From contig NZ_QMHO01000008.1 of assembly GCF_003313505.1 (NCBI RefSeq), positions 1-64,000 on the forward strand: a stretch of 64,000 nt of DNA. The letters run 5' to 3'. This DNA is from Pedobacter nanyangensis (GTDB lineage: Bacteria; Bacteroidota; Bacteroidia; Sphingobacteriales; Sphingobacteriaceae). A program made the translations under genes and the position numbers. The stretch's first letter is position 1. Every line of letters starts with the position of its first letter. Positions 58,252 through 64,000 of this stretch are shown one piece after another. The notes under the pieces are model-generated. The model searched no databases, had not been told where the DNA came from, and saw only the letters and a list, made by a program, of their open reading frames with translations.

Positions 58252-58782
58252 TTACTTAACCAATGTACCTGGCTTAAATCCTAGTCTAATAATTACATCG
58301 TTGCTGATATCGTAGTTGGCACTTGCGTAAATCATCATGGTGCTTTCGCTACTTTTATCAAAAACGAAGTCAATGTATTTGTTTTTTGCAACTTCTGCAA
58401 CGGTAGTTGAAACTTTTTCTTGGATAGGTTTCAACAATTTCGTCCTGGTTTGGAACAAATCTCCCTCAGGGCCAAATCTTTGGCGTTGCAATTCCTTGGC
58501 TTTTTTTTCTTTTTCGATGATATCGTTTTCTCTACGTTTACGCATATCATCTGTTAAAAGTACCTGATCGGCCTGGTAAGTTCTATACATGGCATCTACC
58601 TCTTTAAATACATCGTCAACTTCTTTCTGATATTGTTTAGATAAACCTTCTATCTGCGTTAACGATGATTTATAATCAGGAATATGTTTCAGGATATATT
58701 CTGTATCAACATAAGCTGTTTTTTGTGCCGATACTCCCAATGCCATCAGAAGTAGGCAACTTATAAAAAATATCTTTTTCAT
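58252..58782 (-). CDS. OmpH/Skp-family periplasmic chaperone (first copy)
   Basis: 176 aa from the ATG at 58782 (MKKIFFISCLLLMALGVSAQ, a good signal peptide; the open frame extends four codons to a TTG). KTAYVDTEYILKHIPDYKSSL is the N-terminal core strand of the Skp trimer, followed by the long helical hairpin (YQKEVDDVFKEVDAMYRTYQADQVLLTDDMRKRRENDIIEKEKKAKELQRQRF) and the return strand KYIDFVFDKSSE. It lies 22 nt after bamA in the same orientation, with the second copy 36 nt further on. Confidence 0.9.
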   Translation of the reverse strand: MKKIFFISCLLLMALGVSAQKTAYVDTEYILKHIPDYKSSLTQIEGLSKQYQKEVDDVFKEVDAMYRTYQADQVLLTDDMRKRRENDIIEKEKKAKELQRQRFGPEGDLFQTRTKLLKPIQEKVSTTVAEVAKNKYIDFVFDKSSESTMMIYASANYDISNDVIIRLGFKPGTLVK

Positions 58783-58803
58783 AATGGTTTCCAAATTGTG
58801 TTA

Positions 58804-61341
58804 TTAATTAAATCCGCCTAATTGTTGGGCTATACTAAATGTAAAGCTTTGCTTTCCTCCATCTTGTACACCTGGAATTCTATCAAAGGCATGTCCATAA
58901 TCGATACCCAATAATCCAAATATCGGTAAAAATATTTTAGCACCCACACCTGCTGACCTTCTCACATTAAACGGGTTAAAATCTCCAAACTTATTCCAAG
59001 TGTTACCCGCCTCGCCAAAAACAGTTAAGAAAGCGGTTGCCTGCTGCGAATTAATTACCGGATAACGCAATTCCATTACGTACTTGGTAAAAATTGGGCT
59101 ACCTGAACTTTGCGCAATGGATGGGTTTGCACCTACCGGAATTACGGCATTATTGGCATAGCCACGCATGGCGATAATTTCTGATCCTTGCAGGAAGTCG
59201 AAACCTTGCATACCATCGCCACCTAGTTTAAAACGCTCAAAGGCCGATTGTCCGACCGCACTGTTATACGACCCCAGGAAACCAAACTGAGCTTGGCCCT
59301 TAAATACCAATTTGCCCACTACAGTTTCAAAAAACTGTGCCTCAAATTTCCACTTGTGGTATTCGGTAAATTTATAGCGCTGCTTATCTGATGCGGTAGC
59401 ATAGTTTACATTATTAAGCAGCGAGTATGGTGGTGTAGCCTGTATGGTAAATCTTAAATAGGCACCGCCTGTAGGGAAAATGTGGTGGTTTCTTGAATCC
59501 CTTGCAATTTCCTGGGTAATGTTTAAGTTGTACGACTCGCCCGTGCTGAACAAGTAACCCGGATAGTTGTTTAAAACATATTGGTTTAAGTTGATAGAGT
59601 GAACCAAGGAGAACCAGTTATCTGGCCATTTCAGTTTTCTACCCAGGCTAAACGAAACCCCGTTCAAACGGATACCATAATAGTCAACATTGCTCTTGGA
59701 AAGGCCGTTGGACTGCAAGGAAGTAAATGCGCTCACCCCAAAACTTACCGGCTTTTTACCTCCAAACCAAGGCTCCGAGAATGAGAAGCTGTATGATTGG
59801 TAGTATTTACCGTTAGTTTGTCCACGTAAGCTTAGCTTTTGCCCGTCGCCTTTAGGTAATGGCCTGTAAGCTTCGCCTTTAAATAAATTCTTTAACGAGA
59901 AGTTGTTGAAGGTTAAACCTAGGGTACCAATTACACGGCCGCCACCAAAACCGCCTGATAGTTCAATCTGATCTGAGGGCTTTTCCTCAACATGGTACAC
60001 AATGTCTACTGTACCATCTTGGTTAGGCTTAGGTACCGGGTTGGTTTTGGATTCGTCGAAATTACCCAATTGGCCAATTTCACGTACACCACGGATCAAA
60101 GCTTCTTTTGAGAAATAATCCCCAGGTTTTGTACGGATTTCCCTTAACACTACCCTATCATTGGTAATAGTGTTACCTACTACGCTTACTTTGTTCACGG
60201 TGTATTTCGGGCCTTCGTAAATACGCATTTCAACGTCAACGGTATCTCCATAAATTCTGGTTTGCACGGGATCAACGTTAAAGGTCAAATAACCATCGTT
60301 CAAATAAAGACTCGACACGTCATCGCCGTTGGCGCTACCTCTTAGCTTTTTCTCCAGTTTTTCTTCGCTAAATACTTCGCCCTTTTCGATCCCGAAAATT
60401 TTTGCTAATATTTCTGTGGGATATTTGGCATTGCCTACCCAGCTGATATTACCGAAATAATATTTGGGCCCCTCATACATCTTGATTTTGATGCCTACGG
60501 TTTTATCGTTATAGCGATATACGCTATCGCTGATCAGTGCGGCGTCACGGTATCCTTTTTCGTGCAATTTGGCCACGAAATTAAGCTTATCTTCTTCGTA
60601 TTTCTCTTTATTGAACTTACCGCTGCCAAAAATTTTGTAGAAAGCACGTTGTTTGGTTTTCTTTAGGTACTTTCTAAGCTTGGCCGATTTAAATTCTTTG
60701 TTTCCTTCGAATTCGATTTTCTGAACTTTAACCCTTTTGCCCCTATCAATGTTTACCTGAAGAATCATACTGTTCTCCTGATTTGGGTCGGGCTTTGTTT
60801 TATAATCGATTTTGGTATAGAAAAATCCTTTTTCGAACAAGTATTTAGTGATGATTGACCTTGTAGTATTGTAAAGGTTATCGTTAATGATCGTTTTACC
60901 TACCTTATCGCCCAATTTTTCCTGGATATCGGTTTTTTGGGATTTGCTAATGCCGGTAAATTCCAAACCGCTCAAACGTGGAAGCTCAACTACTTCAATA
61001 TCAAAATAAACGGTGTCTCCGTTAATTTTAGATACGTTTAGCTTAATATCGTCGAATAGGCCCTGCGCCCATAAGTTTTTAATGGCATTGGCTGTTCCCT
61101 CACCTGGGAGCATGATGGTTTCTCCCTTTGTTAATTTAGAAAGCACGATGATTACATCTTTATCTAAATATTTAGCGCCAGTAAGTGTTGTTCCTCCAAT
61201 GATGTATTCTCTTGGGGCAAAATAATCTAAGTTTAGACCATTTACTTTTAATGAAGGTACGGCTTGTTGTGGGTTACGAATTTGAGCTAGTGCTGGGGAC
61301 CCCATCAATAGCAAAAATACTAGGTGATATATTCTTCTCAT
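58804..61341 (-). CDS. bamA: outer-membrane assembly factor BamA
   Basis: 845 aa. Signal peptide MRRIYHLVFLLLMGSPALAQ; residues about 30-420 form the POTRA repeats (visible units: VNGLNLDYFAPREYIIGG..., GKRVKVQKIEFEGNKEFKSAKLRKYL, GPKYYFGNISWVGNAKYPTEIL, GPKYTVNKVSVVGNTITNDRVVLREI), and the rest is the 16-stranded barrel with the conserved loop-6 RGY (AMRGYANN) in place of RGF. Central catalyst of beta-barrel insertion, acting with the two Skp-like proteins encoded just downstream. uppS lies 63 nt upstream on the same strand. Confidence 0.93.
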   Translation of the reverse strand: MRRIYHLVFLLLMGSPALAQIRNPQQAVPSLKVNGLNLDYFAPREYIIGGTTLTGAKYLDKDVIIVLSKLTKGETIMLPGEGTANAIKNLWAQGLFDDIKLNVSKINGDTVYFDIEVVELPRLSGLEFTGISKSQKTDIQEKLGDKVGKTIINDNLYNTTRSIITKYLFEKGFFYTKIDYKTKPDPNQENSMILQVNIDRGKRVKVQKIEFEGNKEFKSAKLRKYLKKTKQRAFYKIFGSGKFNKEKYEEDKLNFVAKLHEKGYRDAALISDSVYRYNDKTVGIKIKMYEGPKYYFGNISWVGNAKYPTEILAKIFGIEKGEVFSEEKLEKKLRGSANGDDVSSLYLNDGYLTFNVDPVQTRIYGDTVDVEMRIYEGPKYTVNKVSVVGNTITNDRVVLREIRTKPGDYFSKEALIRGVREIGQLGNFDESKTNPVPKPNQDGTVDIVYHVEEKPSDQIELSGGFGGGRVIGTLGLTFNNFSLKNLFKGEAYRPLPKGDGQKLSLRGQTNGKYYQSYSFSFSEPWFGGKKPVSFGVSAFTSLQSNGLSKSNVDYYGIRLNGVSFSLGRKLKWPDNWFSLVHSINLNQYVLNNYPGYLFSTGESYNLNITQEIARDSRNHHIFPTGGAYLRFTIQATPPYSLLNNVNYATASDKQRYKFTEYHKWKFEAQFFETVVGKLVFKGQAQFGFLGSYNSAVGQSAFERFKLGGDGMQGFDFLQGSEIIAMRGYANNAVIPVGANPSIAQSSGSPIFTKYVMELRYPVINSQQATAFLTVFGEAGNTWNKFGDFNPFNVRRSAGVGAKIFLPIFGLLGIDYGHAFDRIPGVQDGGKQSFTFSIAQQLGGFN

Positions 61342-61404
61342 TTACAATCTAAAAAACGTTGCTAAGTTAATTTAAACTCCTGTTAAAAAGTGTTAAAAGA
61401 AAAA

Positions 61405-62145
61405 TTAGTTAAGTTGTTCACTAATTTTGCCGAAGCGACGTTCGCGTTTTTGGTAATTTACAATGGCTTCGTAGAGGTGTTCTCTTCTGAAATCGGGCCA
61501 TAAGGTTTCGGTGAAATACAATTCTGTATAGGCCATTTGCCACAAAAGATAATTGCTGATACGGTGCTCTCCGCTGGTACGGATCATGAGCTCTGGATCA
61601 GGAATATTTGCCGTGGTAAGTTTAGCGGCGAAAAGCTGTTCGTCAATTTGATCAATACCAAGCTGTCCGGCTTTAACCTGCTCGGCTATTTTCTTTGCTG
61701 CCTCCACAATTTCCCATTTTGCACTGTAGCTTAAGGCTAATGTTAAGGTACATTTGGTATTGTCCTTGGTTTTGTTCATGGCATCGGCTAAGTCATCAAT
61801 ACATTTTTGCGGCAGCGATTTTAAATCGCCTATGGCATTTAGCCTGATGTTATTTTTGTTAAGTGTTTCGGCTTCCTGGTTGATGGTAGAAATCAGTAGT
61901 TCCATTAATGCGTTTACTTCCTCAATTGGACGATTCCAGTTTTCTGTTGAAAAAGCATAAACAGTAAGATATTTAACGCCTATTTCTACACAGCCTTCCA
62001 CGATATCCTTCACGGAAAGCACACCACTCTCATGGCCAAAAACCCTAAATTTGCCCTGGTTTTTTGCCCAACGGCCATTACCATCCATAATGATGGCAAT
62101 ATGCTCTGGCAAGCGACTAATATCTATTTGATCTTTAAAATTCAT
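61405..62145 (-). CDS. uppS: isoprenyl transferase (undecaprenyl diphosphate synthase)
   Basis: cis-Prenyltransferase making the C55 lipid carrier for cell-wall and O-antigen synthesis. 246 aa; the diphosphate-binding HIAIIMDGNGRWAKNQGKFRVFGHESG, YLTVYAFSTENWNRP, ALSYSAKWEI, and the C-terminal RTSGEHRISNYLLWQMAYTELYFTETLWPDF are the five conserved regions of the family. Cytoplasmic face of the inner membrane. Lies between the DUF6089 gene (25 nt upstream) and bamA. Confidence 0.94.
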   Translation of the reverse strand: MNFKDQIDISRLPEHIAIIMDGNGRWAKNQGKFRVFGHESGVLSVKDIVEGCVEIGVKYLTVYAFSTENWNRPIEEVNALMELLISTINQEAETLNKNNIRLNAIGDLKSLPQKCIDDLADAMNKTKDNTKCTLTLALSYSAKWEIVEAAKKIAEQVKAGQLGIDQIDEQLFAAKLTTANIPDPELMIRTSGEHRISNYLLWQMAYTELYFTETLWPDFRREHLYEAIVNYQKRERRFGKISEQLN

Positions 62146-62170
62146 TTACTGTTTTAGAGGGCGTTAAGAG

Positions 62171-62989
62171 TTAAAAACACTTTTGGCTCACAAAGGTATA
62201 AGTTATGCCAATACCTACAAACATATAAGTATCTCTTTTTCTAAAATCTCCACGCTGGGTGTTGGGCACTCCAATGTAATTGCCGGTGATTTCTCCCGAG
62301 CGATCCGACAGAATTTGCTGCATTTGACGGATAGGGGCATCGTTAGATAGTTTACTTGGATCTGGATAGTTGCCGCTTACATCGTCTAAATAGCGGGTAT
62401 AGGCATTTCTATAGCCTATATTGCTCATTACACTCCATCTTTCGCCAACCCTGTATTTCACGCCCAATCCAAAGGGAATACTCAATGCGTAAGTTTTATA
62501 GGCTTCTCCTTCTGTTTGATAATCGGCCAGGTCATATTTTTTCCCCTGGTAAATTGCTGTTGGATTAAAAATCACGCCGCCAATCCCAGTAAAAAGGTAG
62601 GGTGAAAATTTGGAGAAGCCTCCTCCGGCAAAATAATCAAAAAAGTTAAAGTCGACCATCAAACTAATTTCATGGAGATTATTGCTGAAACTGAGATTAC
62701 GCGTCCTGAAACCTTCGTTAGAGGATTTTGCGTCGTCAGCCTTTATCTTGCCAAAATTATAGTTGAGGGAGAGCGCCCAATTGGGATCGAAATTAATTTT
62801 CGCAAAACCACCAAAGGAAATCCCACTGATTTTTAGGGGCTGTGTAGGATTTAAATCGCCCATGTATCCAGCCCCGCCGGCCTGGGCACCTAGTTCCCAT
62901 ACCTGGGCACTGGCATTAAGAGCGTTAAGAACGTTAAAGGTAAAAAACGTACTTAAAACGATGGCTAATAGCGTTCTTTTATACCTCAT
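62171..62989 (-). CDS. DUF6089 outer-membrane beta-barrel-like protein
   Basis: 272 aa from the ATG at 62989, one nucleotide after the nadK stop codon; an earlier frame extension inside nadK is unlikely. Signal peptide MRYKRTLLAIVLSTFFTFNVLNALNASAQ. The mature protein begins WELGAQAGGAGYMGDLNP and alternates strands and turns (WALSLNYNFGKIKADD, LHEISLMVDFNFFDYF, FSPYLFTGIGGVIFNP, ALSIPFGLGVKYRVGERWSVMSNIGYR, YMFVGIGITYTFV), the pattern of an eight-stranded OmpA-like or porin-like barrel. Annotated DUF6089 in Bacteroidota, always near nadK, uppS and bamA. Confidence 0.85.
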   Translation of the reverse strand: MRYKRTLLAIVLSTFFTFNVLNALNASAQVWELGAQAGGAGYMGDLNPTQPLKISGISFGGFAKINFDPNWALSLNYNFGKIKADDAKSSNEGFRTRNLSFSNNLHEISLMVDFNFFDYFAGGGFSKFSPYLFTGIGGVIFNPTAIYQGKKYDLADYQTEGEAYKTYALSIPFGLGVKYRVGERWSVMSNIGYRNAYTRYLDDVSGNYPDPSKLSNDAPIRQMQQILSDRSGEITGNYIGVPNTQRGDFRKRDTYMFVGIGITYTFVSQKCF

Positions 62990-62990
62990 C

Positions 62991-63872
62991 CTAATAGTTA
63001 CGGGTATCAATACCCCAAAGCAGTTTATTCCTTAACGTAGTTAAAAACGTTTCATTGTTAAGACGGATAAGATTTATGTTAAATTTTGCTTTGTTGATAT
63101 TAATTTTCACACTTCGGTCTACCGTTTCGGTTCGGGAATCGCAAGTGAGCAAAAATTTGGTGCTGCGTGCTTCTACCTCAAAAGTAAGTTCTACGTTATC
63201 AGGCACAATGATGGGCCTTACGTTTAGGTTATGCGGTGCTACCGGGGTAATTACAAAGTTTTGGGCACTAGGCAAGATAATTGGCCCGCCGCAGCTTAAT
63301 GAATAGGCGGTTGATCCAGTTGGTGTGGCAATGATCAGCCCATCGGCCCAATAGGAGTTTACAAACTCCCCGTTCATATAGGCATGGATGATCATCATGG
63401 CTGAATCATCCCTACGGTGAATGGTAATGTCGTTCAATGCGAAATTTTCATCGTTAAACAACCCCGTTTTTGATTCCAGGTTGAGTAAACTGCGCTTGTC
63501 GATGGTGTATTCTCCATTGACCAGTGCTTTTATTGCGGCATTGATTTCGGCTTTATTGATACTTGCCAAAAAGCCCAAGCGGCCAAAATTGATCCCTATT
63601 ACCGGAATTTGCGAATCGCGAACGAATGAAAGCGTGTCCAACAAAGTTCCATCGCCACCTAAGCTTAACAGGATATCTGCACGGTTTACCAATTCCAGGT
63701 GTCCTGAAAAAGTGGTGAGGGTATTTGGCAAAACCAGTTTGTTTTTGATAAAATCAAAAAACTTTTGATAAACGGTTATTTCAATTTGTTGTGCCACAAG
63801 GGCATCAAATACCTCTTGTACGAAGGGCAGCACACTGTTGTTAAAATCTCTCCCGTATAAGGCTATCTTCAT
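62991..63872 (-). CDS. nadK: NAD kinase
   Basis: Phosphorylates NAD to NADP. 293 aa from the ATG at 63872 (MKIALYGRDFNN), eight bases after the stop of the upstream CBS-domain gene; an ATG at 63887 would overlap it. Motifs: LSLGGDGTLLDTLSF (GGDGT), FGRLGFLASI, LNDITIHRRDDSAMM (NE/D motif), and ADGLIIATPTGSTAYSLSCGGPIILP. Cytoplasmic. The next gene begins one base after its stop, so the whole run to ompH is probably one transcript. Confidence 0.93.
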   Translation of the reverse strand: MKIALYGRDFNNSVLPFVQEVFDALVAQQIEITVYQKFFDFIKNKLVLPNTLTTFSGHLELVNRADILLSLGGDGTLLDTLSFVRDSQIPVIGINFGRLGFLASINKAEINAAIKALVNGEYTIDKRSLLNLESKTGLFNDENFALNDITIHRRDDSAMMIIHAYMNGEFVNSYWADGLIIATPTGSTAYSLSCGGPIILPSAQNFVITPVAPHNLNVRPIIVPDNVELTFEVEARSTKFLLTCDSRTETVDRSVKININKAKFNINLIRLNNETFLTTLRNKLLWGIDTRNY

Positions 63873-63879
63873 GTAAGAA

Positions 63880-64000
63880 TTATACATTTAAATAGTTCAT
63901 GAACGAATCAAATCTATCCATTGAACCATCATCATGACTGCTGTTGTTAAATACTGCTTTAACTTCATAATCGTAGCGCTCAAAAGCAGCCACTATTGCA
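63880..64000 (-). CDS. C-terminal end of a CBS-domain protein (partial)
   Basis: Cut by the window edge; only the last 39 or so residues and the stop codon (63880-63882) are present: IVAAFERYDYEVKAVFNNSS, then HDDGSMDRFDSFMNYLNV. A C-terminus with RYD/RFDxxMNYLNV is typical of the CBS-domain proteins that precede nadK in Bacteroidota, so the call rests on this tail and on gene order. The CBS repeats themselves lie outside the window. Confidence 0.65.
   Translation of the reverse strand, partial: AIVAAFERYDYEVKAVFNNSSHDDGSMDRFDSFMNYLNV

Overview
The window looks like ordinary chromosome from a member of the Bacteroidota, most likely Sphingobacteriaceae (Pedobacter or a close relative). The evidence is the Bacteroidota -7 promoter box TAnnTTTG in front of many genes, weak or absent Shine-Dalgarno sequences, some TTG/GTG starts, and several families typical of this phylum (GldC, DUF4290, DUF6089, DUF3810, DUF6660-like, paired OmpH proteins, MurA with Asp at the fosfomycin-binding position). 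I see no phage, transposase, integrase, CRISPR array, rRNA or tRNA.

Layout. 1-4.3 kb: exported acetolactate decarboxylase, a metallo-beta-lactamase-fold hydrolase, small housekeeping enzymes and 3-methyladenine glycosylase. 4.3-7 kb (minus): cysteine desulfurase and phosphoglucosamine mutase. 7.2-9.2 kb: methyltransferase, PAP2 phosphatase and ZIP transporter, tightly packed. 9.3-17.7 kb: cytochrome c maturation genes ccmB, ccmC, ccmD-like, ccmE and ccmF, interrupted by glutamate dehydrogenase, then DUF2520, ferredoxin, IscX and KdsC. 17.9-19.3 kb: a Spy-like periplasmic protein, a 21-bp tandem repeat array and maf. 19.4-27.9 kb (minus): a heavy-metal RND efflux operon headed by a hybrid histidine kinase. 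27.9-29.9 kb (minus): rhlE, a small membrane protein and gldC. 30-37.7 kb: dihydroorotase, DUF3810, miaE (minus), a glycosyltransferase, two unrecognised genes and hscA. 37.8-45.5 kb: DUF2059, an exported gluzincin-like protein, a pair of bacterial PH-domain membrane proteins, an alpha/beta hydrolase, DUF493 and a UvrD/PcrA helicase. 45.5-50 kb: a structured intergenic region, DUF4290-murA, an acyltransferase and a GNAT protein. 50-57.6 kb (mostly minus): a large exported metalloprotease, holA with a divergent PD-(D/E)XK protein, a long PurF-type amidotransferase and murI. 57.6-64 kb (minus): the envelope cluster CBS protein (partial), nadK, DUF6089, uppS, bamA, ompH, ompH.

How the genes fit together. 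Three themes recur. One is envelope biogenesis: bamA and the two Skp-like OmpH proteins for outer-membrane proteins, uppS, murA, murI and glmM for peptidoglycan, kdsC for lipopolysaccharide. The second is Fe-S and haem cofactor assembly: IscS-type desulfurase, ferredoxin, IscX and HscA at separate loci, plus a CcmE whose haem-binding motif is CxxxY. The third is metal handling: ZIP transporter and CzcA-type efflux. The points most worth following up are the 21-bp tandem array, a promoter-associated stem-loop upstream of DUF4290-murA, an intrinsic-terminator-like hairpin directly before the murI start codon, eight genes whose -7 box ends 4-6 nt before the start codon, the CxxxY CcmE, and two unrecognised genes beside hscA.
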